From: a virus
Virus record (IMG/VR): IMGVR_UViG_3300045241_000024
Coordinates: 1 to 41,194 of that record
Direction: 5' to 3' (one strand)
Length of the DNA stretch: 41,194 nucleotides
The notes beneath the pieces are model-generated. The model searched no databases. It was given only the letters and a program-made list of their open reading frames with translations, and was not told the origin of the DNA. The position numbers were made by a program, and so were the translations under genes. Shown piece after piece: positions 1-7,935 of this stretch (position 1 is its first letter; each line of letters begins with the position of its first letter).

Positions 1-127
1 CCGCCGACTGGCGAATCGGGTATTCCGCAGCCGAGAATGTCTGGCTGGGTGCGATGTTGAGGACCTGATAGCCAGAATACCATTGGAAGGTCTGGTTATT
101 GGCATAATTCAGTTCCTGGACGATGGT
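1..127. repeat. Terminal direct repeat, left copy (assembly overlap)
   Basis: Bases 1-127 are identical to 41068-41194. The repeat lies inside the capsid gene and joins its two pieces in frame. A length of exactly 127 matches a common maximum assembler k-mer, so I read it as the overlap of a circular contig and not as a biological terminal repeat. Confidence 0.95.
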
Positions 128-271
128 ACGACCGCCGGAGAATGTCTTGATTTTTCCCCTGCGGCTAAGGCGAGCCAACAGGGCATTGTTGCGGCTCATA
201 TTGTCCGCAAGTTCGCCGGTACGGCTTCGCAGCGTGGTGGTGACGATTTCAGAAAGATTCGGAAAGGCCAT
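1..271 (-). CDS. Major capsid protein, N-terminal part (continues at 41067)
   Basis: This is the first ~90 codons of the major capsid protein, starting at the ATG at 271 (MAFPNLSEIVTTTL). An AAGGGG ribosome site lies just upstream. The frame is open to base 1 and continues through the circle junction into 41067-40304. The full product is 344 aa (1035 bp across the junction, a multiple of three). Motifs such as FSGGRTIVQEL and WYSGYQVLNI, followed by SISGLEELQNSGEEA, are typical of the HK97-fold capsid family found in P22-like phages with a separate scaffold gene. The protein forms the icosahedral shell. It follows the scaffold gene by 17 bp, and a small hairpin covers its ribosome site (273-294). 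Confidence 0.9.
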   Translation of the reverse strand, partial: MAFPNLSEIVTTTLRSRTGELADNMSRNNALLARLSRRGKIKTFSGGRTIVQELNYANNQTFQWYSGYQVLNIAPSQTFSAAEYPIRQSA

Positions 272-272
272 T

Positions 273-294
273 GCCTACCCCTTTTGGGTTAGGC
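273..294 (-). promoter_or_regulatory. Hairpin linking scaffold stop codon and capsid ribosome site
   Basis: On the minus strand, GCCTAACCC pairs with GGGGTAGGC across a short AAAAG loop, with one bulged A. The left arm contains the scaffold TAA stop (291-289). The right arm contains the capsid ribosome site, one base before its ATG. The fold would hide the capsid start until a ribosome ending on the scaffold opens it. The pairing is seen; the regulation is inferred. Confidence 0.5.
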
Positions 295-1371
295 CCTAGA
301 ATCCTCTCGCAAGTCGTTGATGGCTTTCAGGATACTTCCGCGAACCGCCGTGCTGCCCTTGGCTGGCCCGTTGCCGGGTACGCCTTGCCGCGCTTTTGCA
401 GGGGGAGAGGCAGCCGCCAGCCTTGCCGCTTTCGCAGCTTCAGCATCAGCCTTGGCTTTTTCGGTCGCTTTCTTCTCTTCGCGTTCCCGCAGGATTTGCT
501 CCCGCAGATCATCATTTGCCCAGATCGCCTTGTCATAGGCTTCTTGCATGGTTTGAGCCGCGCCGCCGGCCATGAGTTGCCCCATGGTTTGCCGCACTGC
601 ATCAAAATGAGGATGGTCTTTTGCGAAGTTGGAAAGGTCCTGGGCTACTCGTTGCTGTTCTGCGTATTGCTGCGCGCCAACTAACGATGTAACCTGCTGT
701 TCTAATTGACCGAATTTGTCCAAAACCGGGCGTAATGGCTCCGGAATGTCCTGCGCCATATCCTGCGCGGATTGTTGGGCTTGTGAAAGGTCGATTCCAT
801 AGGTCCGGGCCAGATTGTGAAAAGCCGCCATCCGCGTCTGTGGGTTGCGAAGCGAGTTTTCCCATTCCACCAGGCGGCTGACCGCCTGGGCGTCGTTTGC
901 AATCCCGTACTGTTGCAGTATCGGGCGAATCGGCGTGAGAACCTGGGCTATTTCATCGTGTCGTGTCGCTTTGTCTTTGTACTTCTCAATTCCCTTCTGG
1001 AAGTCGGACTCGCGCTTGCGCACTTCGTCTTTCACGCCTTGCGGCAGTGATTCCCAGAGAGGTAAAACTTCCTTTGACCAGCTAGACGGAGCCTGGTGTG
1101 GATCAGACTCCGTTTTCGCCGGCGGATCCTGCGCAGCGGGGACTGGTGCAGGAGTCTCTTTAAGTGCCGCTGCGATCTTTTCAGGCGCGGCTGATTCTTT
1201 GACAGGTTTTGGAGCTTTCGGGGCTTCGGCTTCCTTGACAGCCGCCTTGATCGAATCACGAATTGAAACGGGTTTTGAGGGAGGCTCCGTTTCAACCGGC
1301 GCGGGGCCTAATTGGCCTTCCGAACTGACTGCGCCCTCGGTCGCTTGAATATCGGCTAATTCTTCTGCCAT
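289..1371 (-). CDS. Scaffolding protein
   Basis: This 360-aa protein lies immediately upstream of the capsid gene, the standard place for a scaffold. The first ~110 residues are Pro/Ala/Glu-rich and look disordered. The middle (about 120-290) is amphipathic helix with many Gln and Arg. The C terminus has a charged coiled coil (about 285-320, REREEKKATEKAKADAEAAK) and a basic tail. Scaffolds of this type guide capsid assembly and then leave or are cleaved; the basic tail would bind the inner capsid surface. The length and composition match P22-like scaffolds. The call rests on position and composition, since no catalytic motif exists. The stop codon is part of the hairpin before the capsid gene. 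Confidence 0.8.
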   Translation of the reverse strand: MAEELADIQATEGAVSSEGQLGPAPVETEPPSKPVSIRDSIKAAVKEAEAPKAPKPVKESAAPEKIAAALKETPAPVPAAQDPPAKTESDPHQAPSSWSKEVLPLWESLPQGVKDEVRKRESDFQKGIEKYKDKATRHDEIAQVLTPIRPILQQYGIANDAQAVSRLVEWENSLRNPQTRMAAFHNLARTYGIDLSQAQQSAQDMAQDIPEPLRPVLDKFGQLEQQVTSLVGAQQYAEQQRVAQDLSNFAKDHPHFDAVRQTMGQLMAGGAAQTMQEAYDKAIWANDDLREQILREREEKKATEKAKADAEAAKAARLAAASPPAKARQGVPGNGPAKGSTAVRGSILKAINDLREDSRA

Positions 1372-1470
1372 TTCGTATTATTACGCCTTATTATTTGACT
1401 TATCAAGATATAGCGTTTGGAACACATTAGCATACAAGGGACTTATCCCCACTCACAAGGAGACTTTTCC

Positions 1471-1776
1471 ATGGCAAAAGTACCGACGAAAGCGACTTCC
1501 GCGAACGAAGTCCTGGCAAACACCCGCGACGATCATCAATGGGTCCAGGCTCCGGAAGATATCAACACTACTGGCGGAATCCAGCGTGCCATCAAGGCGC
1601 AATGGGCGGCCATCAAGGCGTTAGCGGACTATATCGACGGCGTAGCTACCGGCACCACCGACGACCAGGGCAACCCGGTCAAGGTCGCTGATCCCGTTTC
1701 AACTGGTAAATCGCCTTCTGTATCGCCTCCCGCCGCTCCCTTTTATCAAGCACCTGCGGCACCCTCGCACGTATAG
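1471..1776 (+). CDS. Unknown 101-aa protein, lone plus-strand gene
   Basis: The ATG at 1471 follows a strong AAGGAG ribosome site at correct spacing. The product has a charged, Trp-containing centre (DDHQWVQAPEDINTTGGIQR, then an Ala/Lys helix) and a Pro/Ala/Ser tail. It points against every surrounding gene, is divergent from the scaffold across a 99-bp AT-rich gap, and its last 98 bp overlap the end of the opposing gene at 1679. I do not recognise a family. The ribosome site and ordered first 70 residues favour a real gene; the tail may be accidental reading into the neighbour. Confidence 0.6.
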   Translation: MAKVPTKATSANEVLANTRDDHQWVQAPEDINTTGGIQRAIKAQWAAIKALADYIDGVATGTTDDQGNPVKVADPVSTGKSPSVSPPAAPFYQAPAAPSHV

Positions 1777-1990
1777 GCTCGTTGCCTAACTCTATGCAGC
1801 CGGCCGCCCTGGTTTCTTTCGAAAAGGCCCGCTTCGAAGAAATCAGCCGGCCGGTTGCATGGTGCTTCAAAGGCTCGATATTGTCGGAAATGACATAGGG
1901 TGCCTGCCCCTTTACTCCCGGTTGACACTTGGCCGGCCAGCCTTCGAAGTCGTGCCATTTCCCGCACATCTTGCACATTCGTTGTCTCAT
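1679..1990 (-). CDS. Conserved phage protein with CxxC zinc ribbon
   Basis: This 103-aa protein opens with MCKMCGKWHDFEGWPAKC, a likely zinc knuckle. A segment follows (about 31-75: YVISDNIEPLKHHATGRLIS, then SKRAF and AAGCIELGNEP) that I know from short proteins in podovirus structural operons, where the function is unassigned. The C terminus is a basic helix. The start overlaps the stop of the 606-aa repeat protein by four bases (ATGA), so the two are translationally coupled. The 3' end overlaps the convergent plus-strand gene by 98 bp. A virion or assembly role is inferred from context only. Confidence 0.75.
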   Translation of the reverse strand: MRQRMCKMCGKWHDFEGWPAKCQPGVKGQAPYVISDNIEPLKHHATGRLISSKRAFSKETRAAGCIELGNEPIRARVPQVLDKRERREAIQKAIYQLKRDQRP

Positions 1991-3807
1991 AGGATCTCCG
2001 ATATAATCAGGATTTCGTCCTCTTCTTCCTGCATCTCTCTGATATATTTATGGAATTCGGCAATCAACGCCTTGGTATGCAGGGCTACCTGCTCCAATTC
2101 ACGGTTCGTCTTGGCCTGAGATATTGCATGCAGGCTGTTTGCAAGTTCTACCACACCATCTGGCTTGGATAGCGCCTGCTTGGTTTCCAGAACCTCCTGA
2201 GCATCCTCAGTTATCCCCAAGACCATATTGCGCAGGAAGGCGCGTTTGACCTCTCGAGCGCGGTCTTCGGCGCGTTCCCGCGATAGTCTGGCCGCCTCTA
2301 GCTCCCGCAGGCGTTTCTTGTATTTGCGCCAGATATCCTCATGAACGAAGGGATCGAATACCGGAGCGATCGGAGGTGGAGCGGGCTGGAATAGAACCTG
2401 GAAGTTCGGAATATCATGCAGTTTGGCCGGAGCCGGCTTGGAAACCAACGGCCATGAATATTGAGCGAATGGGATGGGATTGGTGAATAGCCCCATATTG
2501 TAGGGCTGTGCCTGCGGCGGCGAGGATTTGACTGTTTTGGTATTAGGCCAATCCGTCTGGGCAAATGGCGGTTGAACGAATGGCGCTGTCAGCGCGATAT
2601 TGACGCCTTCCGTCCGCATAACGGACGGGAAGGGCTTGGCGATCGGATTGAAGTAATATGGAACAAATGGGCTGGTTAGGGCCCAAATGCCCTGATCGCT
2701 GAAGGCTGCACTGAGTCTGACGGCATTGACGCGCGGCCAATCGTATTGCGCGAAGGGCTTCTGTGCTGGCCCAGGCGGATAGAGATTGATATTGAGCGAC
2801 CAGAGCGGCTGATCCTTGGCTGGCGCTGGCTGTTGCGGTTTACTCCAGTCATACTGGTTGAATGGAACGGTAACGTCGATCAATGCGCCATCGATAAATG
2901 GTGGCGTAAACGATGGCCGATTGAGCGGCCTGGAGAAGTCGTATGGCGTAAATGGAGTGCCAGCCGCAGGGAACAGATTTAGGTTTGCCCCTAATACCTG
3001 CGGTTTTGATGGAATCGGGAAGAACGGTTTTGAGGCATCAAAATAGGGAACAAACGGGCTGATTAGTGCCCAGATGGCCTGATCGCTGAATCCATAGCTA
3101 GGACGCGGCTGCGCTACCGAAAGCCAGCTTGTCTGGGAGAACGGCGGCTGAATAAAAGCAGCCGTATATAGATTTGGGTTGTATGGCTGCGGTTGTGGGG
3201 AAACGATATTGGGAGGCTTGACAGGTCCGAATGACCCAACAAACGGACCAAGATTGGCAATCAGAGGAAGAAAGTTCTCCCGCTGTCTAAGCGATGCACC
3301 TTTGATGGAGGATGCTGCCGCCCAATCTGTTTTGGCGAACGGAGACGAAACAACAGTCGGATATAGATTGATGTTATACGGAGCATTCCACGTTGGAATA
3401 GCTACTACTGCATTCGTATTAGGCCATTGTCCCTGGTTGAATGGGATTGTTAGCGCCCAGATGCCTTGATCGCCAAAGCTTGTACTTAGCCGAATCGGCG
3501 TTACGCGCGGCCAATCCGTCTGATTGAATGGTACATTAGAGCTGTAGAGATTGACGTTGTAGGGCGCATTCCAGGTTGGAATTGCCGCAACTGAGTTAAC
3601 GCCAAGCCAAATCGTCTGATTGAATGGGATTGTTAATGACCAGATGCCCTGATCTGAAAACGCTGGGACGCTTTTGATGAAGGTGGCAGCAGGCCAATAG
3701 GTCTGGGAGAATGGAAAATCAACGCCTTGCACATTGGCAAGGTTGTTTACTGCGGGGAGATAGAATCCGTATACTTGGCCAGTCGGTTTGCCGTGGCCTA
3801 TCGCCAT
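1987..3807 (-). CDS. 606-aa fibrous protein of about 13 degenerate repeats plus coiled coil
   Basis: Residues 1-460 consist of about 13 units of roughly 28-45 aa, each beginning PF[NSA]Q[TY]xW[P]. Many alternate between a type ending SDQGIWALT and a type ending NAPYNINLY. Pro, Trp, Tyr and Asn are abundant and Cys is absent. From about 480 onward the protein changes to a long charged helix (WRKYKKRLRELEAARLSRER and beyond), probably a coiled coil for oligomerisation. The design suggests an extended beta-rich filament or surface-binding fibre. It lies in the late unit between the tailspike group and the scaffold, and I have seen similar PFxQxxW repeats only in uncharacterised alphaproteobacterial phage proteins. 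Function is unproven. Confidence 0.8.
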   Translation of the reverse strand: MAIGHGKPTGQVYGFYLPAVNNLANVQGVDFPFSQTYWPAATFIKSVPAFSDQGIWSLTIPFNQTIWLGVNSVAAIPTWNAPYNVNLYSSNVPFNQTDWPRVTPIRLSTSFGDQGIWALTIPFNQGQWPNTNAVVAIPTWNAPYNINLYPTVVSSPFAKTDWAAASSIKGASLRQRENFLPLIANLGPFVGSFGPVKPPNIVSPQPQPYNPNLYTAAFIQPPFSQTSWLSVAQPRPSYGFSDQAIWALISPFVPYFDASKPFFPIPSKPQVLGANLNLFPAAGTPFTPYDFSRPLNRPSFTPPFIDGALIDVTVPFNQYDWSKPQQPAPAKDQPLWSLNINLYPPGPAQKPFAQYDWPRVNAVRLSAAFSDQGIWALTSPFVPYYFNPIAKPFPSVMRTEGVNIALTAPFVQPPFAQTDWPNTKTVKSSPPQAQPYNMGLFTNPIPFAQYSWPLVSKPAPAKLHDIPNFQVLFQPAPPPIAPVFDPFVHEDIWRKYKKRLRELEAARLSRERAEDRAREVKRAFLRNMVLGITEDAQEVLETKQALSKPDGVVELANSLHAISQAKTNRELEQVALHTKALIAEFHKYIREMQEEEDEILIISEIL

Positions 3808-3808
3808 G

Positions 3809-4351
3809 TTAGTTCAACGACTGGAAAACAACCCATTGAGGCGTACAAGATCCGGCAACAGATAGCGTCCATCCCATGGCTAGACCCTGTGCGATGGAAG
3901 CATCGAAGGAGGCGGAGGTTCCACCAAAGGCCAGATCAAATGAACTGCCAGCTGTCGCCGCCGTACCACCTGCCTGAAAGAACCCGCTTCCTATTGCGGT
4001 CGAGTTCGTGCCCGCAAGACCTACAGTGCGGACTACCATCGTGAATTCCAGATACCATGAAACGTTGGTCAAGCTGACCACAACCGTCTGGGTAACGCTG
4101 GGGCCAAGGGATATGCCGGATGTGGACGTGCCAACTCGCGGCGTAATGATTAGCGTACCGGACGCGCCAGTTGTTACGATGCCACCGGCACTGACCTTAT
4201 AGACCTTACCCGCCTTGATATCTCCGACGTTGATTGGGGAGAATAACGCAGTGGGCCAAAGCAAGGTTTCAGTCGTCGCCGTGATCGCAGCCGCCAATGG
4301 ATTGAGCGTCGGCGGATCGACCAGCGTATCCATAAAGTACTGCCTGCTCAT
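3809..4351 (-). CDS. Beta-rich structural protein, function unknown
   Basis: The product is 180 aa, Thr/Ser/Gly/Ala-rich, with alternating hydrophobic strands and no charged catalytic cluster. Such composition is typical of phage surface, decoration or receptor-binding domains. The start has a clear AAAGGA ribosome site. The centre (VGDIKAGKVYKVSAGGIVTT, then GTLIITPRVGTSTSG) and the closing Trp-containing strands resemble the tip domains that phages place after a tailspike or fibre. It lies 12 bp after a 45-aa gene and one base before the repeat protein, so it belongs to the same late unit. A virion surface role is inferred. Confidence 0.7.
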   Translation of the reverse strand: MSRQYFMDTLVDPPTLNPLAAAITATTETLLWPTALFSPINVGDIKAGKVYKVSAGGIVTTGASGTLIITPRVGTSTSGISLGPSVTQTVVVSLTNVSWYLEFTMVVRTVGLAGTNSTAIGSGFFQAGGTAATAGSSFDLAFGGTSASFDASIAQGLAMGWTLSVAGSCTPQWVVFQSLN

Positions 4352-4363
4352 GAAATCGTTCCT

Positions 4364-4501
4364 TTATCGGGTGTGGATCCTGAAGCGCAAAAGTGTAGGC
4401 AAGAAGCCAAGCCAATTACCGAGATCATCAAAAAACAGGATGTTTCCATTGTCATCTATGAATAGAGTTATTCCATTATTGTCCATGAGGTTTTGAGCCA
4501 T
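4364..4501 (-). CDS. 45-aa small protein after the tailspike
   Basis: The ATG follows the tailspike TAA with no gap (TAAATG). The product carries two similar short blocks, LFIDDNGNI and LFFDDLGNW, a duplicated hydrophobic-DD-aromatic hairpin, and ends in a basic tail (RFRIHTR). Small proteins made only of such IDDNGN strands occur next to phage fibres, but I cannot assign a function. Tight spacing to both neighbours supports translation. Confidence 0.55.
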   Translation of the reverse strand: MAQNLMDNNGITLFIDDNGNILFFDDLGNWLGFLPTLLRFRIHTR

Positions 4502-6397
4502 TTACTTACCTACCACGGTCCAGACAGAACCATTATAGCGCACGACGACGTTGTTTGATCCGCCTCCGGCTGCTGTGGCTCCCCAGACCGCTGTGTTGCT
4601 ATCAGTAATGGTGTATTCCGCCCCGATCAGGGCTTGCAGATTAGCATCTGCGCCCGCTTGTCCGGGCAGACAGGTAAACGTCATCCCAAGGGTATTGAGG
4701 CCGGATGTTATACCCGCAGGCAATGCGCTCGAACAGTTCAAGAACTGCACGCCTGCCTTGGATGCAGTATTGGTCGGCATTACCCAATCGGCTTGAGTAT
4801 GGATGGTTAGAGCGACCCCCGTGACGAGCTGCGAATTGTTAACGCTGTACGTTCCCGTACCTCCAGCGCCCGTTAACGTGCCGCCCGACGAAGCAGCATT
4901 GCCGGTGATGACCGTATTTGCTGAAACGCCAGCGCCAGTAACGGACATTCCAATGCCGATGGTACTACCGGAAGCTACCGACACCACATTTAGAATCGTT
5001 CCGGCGCTCCCAGAGCCATTGCTGATAAGCGAAGACGTTCCCGTCACGACATCGGCGAGTTTATCTCCCGCACACGATATGAACGTAACCTGCTCAAGAA
5101 CAGCGCTTGGAGCAATAAAAATGGCCCCTGCGTAACCATTATTATCAGCCCCGATTCCCTCGATAACGAGATTGGTGCCCTTGGCGATGTACATTCCACT
5201 GTGAGACGTGTATCCGGTCACGCCAAACTGATCTACTGGCTCTGTGGGTGTTCCAGTGTAAAAGCATCCGTTGATCCTTCCGGTGCCTGCATTGAAATTA
5301 TAATGTCCATATCGGCAGGCTTCTGTTTCAATCGCAGAAATATCAATCGGAGCGCATATCGTCGGCCAAAAAGATAGAAGCGGAATCGGGGTTGAAATAG
5401 TGAAAGATGAACTAAGCTGGTAAGTACCAGCAAAACCAACACCCGTTAGTCCTCCGGGATTTGTCGTATGGTCGCCTATGATAGTAACCGCGCCATTATT
5501 GGCTGTATCGCCCGGAAGCTGACCCCACGTAGGCAACGTAATGCCACGCCCGATAAGAACAGAATTTAAAGGGAATTGCGGAATATCACTTGGATCGCCG
5601 AATGTTCCACCTATTGTCAAGGTAGTACCGCTGACCGTGCAAGAACTTGCCCAGCCAACTCCCATACCTAGCATGATCCCGACATTGCAGTTTTCGATAC
5701 CAGCTCCGTTGATAATGGTGCCATTGCTTCCGAAGGAACCAAGAGCCACCATCTTCGGAGTAGTAGAACGCCAGCCGTAGATTAGGGGAGAATAGCCGTA
5801 TATGCCTACCGTTCCGTTATATCCGGTCGTGCCGTCAGAATTAGAATCACCCGTGCAATTGCGAAATGTCAGCTCAAAAGCGTTGTAAGGTACGAGCGCG
5901 TTTATCATTCCTGTGAAGTAAACATTCTCGATCAGACAGCTTGAATTGCCTATACAGAGCGCGCCACTTCCAACCCAAGTGCTGGAATTGGTAATTCGCA
6001 TATTTGATATTTCATTGACGCCGTTTACGTTACCTGCACTGGATTGAAATAAAATAAACCCATTGTTGACGGTGCCTGCGATCTGCGTAGCGCCACGTCC
6101 TGAACCGATTATTCTGCCGTTTGTCCCTTGTGTACTTGCGCCGGTATTAGATATGTCAATTTGAGCATCGACTATGTATGACCCAGGAGGGAAAAACAAA
6201 GTCCCGCCTTGCCCGCTGGGAGAACTTGTCCACATTGCTGTAAGTGCTGCGCGAATTGCAGCCGTATCAATTGTGCTACCGTCACCCTTTGCACCATAAT
6301 CCTTGACGTTGTAAACATCCGATAGACGATCTCCGAACGAGCGTGATGTCGTGCCACCAGTTGATTTTATAACTGCTGTTGCAAGATTTGCGGTCAT
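4502..6397 (-). CDS. Tailspike with pectate-lyase-type beta-helix
   Basis: This 631-aa protein has the signature SDVYNVKDYGAKGDGSTIDT, then AAIRAAL, near residues 25-50. A strand with FFPPGSYIV follows: the entry of the Pectate_lyase_3 / right-handed beta-helix fold used by tailspikes that bind or cut surface polysaccharide. The body is long runs of Gly/Asn/Thr/Ser beta-helix rungs (for example GRIIGSGRGATQIAG). The C-terminal ~60 residues (ANLQALIGAEYTITDSNTAV and beyond) form a separate compact beta domain of the kind that closes phage fibres. The start at 6397 overlaps the LamG gene stop by ATGA; an ATG nine bases upstream is possible. It is probably the main host-recognition protein. Confidence 0.85.
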   Translation of the reverse strand: MTANLATAVIKSTGGTTSRSFGDRLSDVYNVKDYGAKGDGSTIDTAAIRAALTAMWTSSPSGQGGTLFFPPGSYIVDAQIDISNTGASTQGTNGRIIGSGRGATQIAGTVNNGFILFQSSAGNVNGVNEISNMRITNSSTWVGSGALCIGNSSCLIENVYFTGMINALVPYNAFELTFRNCTGDSNSDGTTGYNGTVGIYGYSPLIYGWRSTTPKMVALGSFGSNGTIINGAGIENCNVGIMLGMGVGWASSCTVSGTTLTIGGTFGDPSDIPQFPLNSVLIGRGITLPTWGQLPGDTANNGAVTIIGDHTTNPGGLTGVGFAGTYQLSSSFTISTPIPLLSFWPTICAPIDISAIETEACRYGHYNFNAGTGRINGCFYTGTPTEPVDQFGVTGYTSHSGMYIAKGTNLVIEGIGADNNGYAGAIFIAPSAVLEQVTFISCAGDKLADVVTGTSSLISNGSGSAGTILNVVSVASGSTIGIGMSVTGAGVSANTVITGNAASSGGTLTGAGGTGTYSVNNSQLVTGVALTIHTQADWVMPTNTASKAGVQFLNCSSALPAGITSGLNTLGMTFTCLPGQAGADANLQALIGAEYTITDSNTAVWGATAAGGGSNNVVVRYNGSVWTVVGK

Positions 6398-7140
6398 AGG
6401 CCCCACTTCGTTCTGAAGTAGGAATCCAGATTGTTTAAGTCTGTACCTGATAACCCGGAATTTGTTAGCACCAGTTCTGAAATAGAACCATCGAATGGCG
6501 CTGATCCACCGGCACCCGCACCGATTGTAAGTGCCTGATTGGTGGTAATTGTTATAGTGCTTGCAACAGGTGTCCCAGCCACATTATTCAAATATGCCGT
6601 GTAATTTACACCATCCCATACCGCCCCCAATCGCATATTTGCGCCGTTTACAATTGTTACTCCCGTCACCACACCAGAGTTATCACGTCCCGTTATAGCG
6701 GTAGTAGTTAAACCTACCCTGAGCCATGAGAAAAAATTGTTATAGCATATTATTTGCGCCGGAGTACCAGTGGAAGAAGTAACAATGCCAGCAATAAAGG
6801 CACTCGATGTGCTTATGTTGCCGATGGGCATTACGGTTTTTTCTAACCATTGAGCACTTGCGGTAGTAAAAACAATAGTAGGGCCGCCGTTGAATCCAGT
6901 TGTATTATATACTGGTTTAGTGGTTCCCGATAAATGATTTCCATTCCCGCTCTGGTCGTTCCATTGCGCAACTTGTTGCCCATTGGTCGCTGGTGTAATA
7001 CCCGCGTCGTTGAAAACTCCGACATCTGCCTTATACCACCCAACTAGAGCCGCACCAAGGCTAGCGGGAGTCCATGATGAACCTCCGGTTTGCAATACAG
7101 GAGTCATGATGATGCGCCGATTGACGATGTTGGTAGTCAT
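6394..7140 (-). CDS. LamG / concanavalin A-like lectin-domain virion protein
   Basis: The 248-aa product begins ASLGAALVGWYKADVGVFND and continues WNDQSGNGNHLSG, then FDGSISELVLTNSGLSGTDL and a final WGL. This is the classic order of the Laminin_G_3 / ConA-like jelly-roll domain that binds sugars in phage appendages and secreted bacterial proteins. An AAGGTG ribosome site precedes the ATG at 7140; an internal ATG at 7107 also exists. It lies directly before the tailspike with a 4-base overlap, which suggests both are part of the adsorption apparatus. Carbohydrate binding is predicted from the fold; the ligand is unknown. Confidence 0.8.
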   Translation of the reverse strand: MTTNIVNRRIIMTPVLQTGGSSWTPASLGAALVGWYKADVGVFNDAGITPATNGQQVAQWNDQSGNGNHLSGTTKPVYNTTGFNGGPTIVFTTASAQWLEKTVMPIGNISTSSAFIAGIVTSSTGTPAQIICYNNFFSWLRVGLTTTAITGRDNSGVVTGVTIVNGANMRLGAVWDGVNYTAYLNNVAGTPVASTITITTNQALTIGAGAGGSAPFDGSISELVLTNSGLSGTDLNNLDSYFRTKWGL

Positions 7141-7153
7141 GGCGCACCTTCAT

Positions 7154-7420
7154 TTATAGTCCAGCAAGCGTAGTGTTTAATGCATCAACCCTGGCTTGCA
7201 AAACAGACTTCATATTATTCATTATAGTCGCAGTTTCAGAAACGGTAAGCGGAGCAATATCCACTCTGCTTCCGCCAGCTATCGGATCGGATATTGTCAG
7301 TGATCCAGCCGTAATAACGGCGCTGTTTGTGACAGCCACAGTCAAATTTGCGATCTTTGCTGTTAGGGCATCAATTGCAGCCGCCGTCGAACCGCCAGAC
7401 CTTGCACTGGCGATATCCAT
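7154..7420 (-). CDS. 88-aa small late protein
   Basis: The product is Ala/Thr/Ile-rich. An N-terminal helix is followed by a short beta segment (SLTISDPIAGGSRVDIAPLT) and a C-terminal helix (MNNMKSVLQARVDALNTTLA). It starts within the stop codon of the preceding gene (TAATG overlap), so it is coupled to the putative decoration protein. I do not recognise a family. Position among adsorption and head genes suggests a minor virion component or chaperone. Confidence 0.6.
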   Translation of the reverse strand: MDIASARSGGSTAAAIDALTAKIANLTVAVTNSAVITAGSLTISDPIAGGSRVDIAPLTVSETATIMNNMKSVLQARVDALNTTLAGL

Positions 7421-7935
7421 TAGAGCACTTCATAGAAGATATCAGCACCAATCAGGCCGGCCGTGCCGACGTTGGCGGATGAAAGCACCGTCTCGGAATT
7501 AGAGGTCGTTGCAACACCAACCGATACCCATTCCTCCTCGGATCCTGGATTGGTCTGCCATTGGATAATTCCGCCAAAGGCATTGAAAGACAGGTTGAGT
7601 CTGGCAATCGTCACGGCCGGCGAGCGGTTAGGAGGCGTAGCTGCTGCTACCATCGCAACCGGAACAGTCGTCACGGTAATTGCTGCAATATTGACAGAAG
7701 CATCCGTATTAGGAAGTGCTAGCGCGGTTGGGGTGATCGCAAGCGTGGAAGATCGAGCAAGACAGGTCGCCGTCACCGCAGAGCTGGAGGCCTGCCCTTG
7801 TAGCAGCACCTTTCCGATCTTGAGAATATCGGTCGCGGAACCGGCTTTCAGAGCGGCAAATGTACCGGCGGAAAGAACGCCATCAGCCTGCTGCGTTGGA
7901 GTGAAGGAAGAAACCTGGAAGATTCTTTTGGACAT
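7420..7935 (-). CDS. Putative head decoration / surface beta protein
   Basis: This 171-aa protein is rich in Ala, Thr, Ser and Val. It has regular beta strands (LARSSTLAITPTALAL, PNRSPAVTIARLNLSFNAFG) and an acidic WQTNPGSEEEWVSV segment. It lies just downstream of the portal and a zinc protein. The composition fits a capsid decoration or neck-surface protein. No catalytic residues are apparent. The start at 7935 is directly next to the stop of the zinc protein, with AAAGGAGT before it. Related-looking proteins occur at 12605-13042 and 39736-40293. Confidence 0.65.
   Translation of the reverse strand: MSKRIFQVSSFTPTQQADGVLSAGTFAALKAGSATDILKIGKVLLQGQASSSAVTATCLARSSTLAITPTALALPNTDASVNIAAITVTTVPVAMVAAATPPNRSPAVTIARLNLSFNAFGGIIQWQTNPGSEEEWVSVGVATTSNSETVLSSANVGTAGLIGADIFYEVL

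Noticed and set aside
1-127. True phage terminal direct repeat
   Set aside because: The repeat lies inside the capsid coding frame and its length equals a common assembler k-mer; an assembly overlap explains it better.
1395-1423. Promoter for the plus-strand gene at 1471 (TTGACT at 1395)
   Set aside because: No -10 at the right distance.
1987-3807. CRISPR-like array in the repeated region
   Set aside because: The repeats are degenerate, in frame, and code for protein; no constant repeat-spacer pattern exists.
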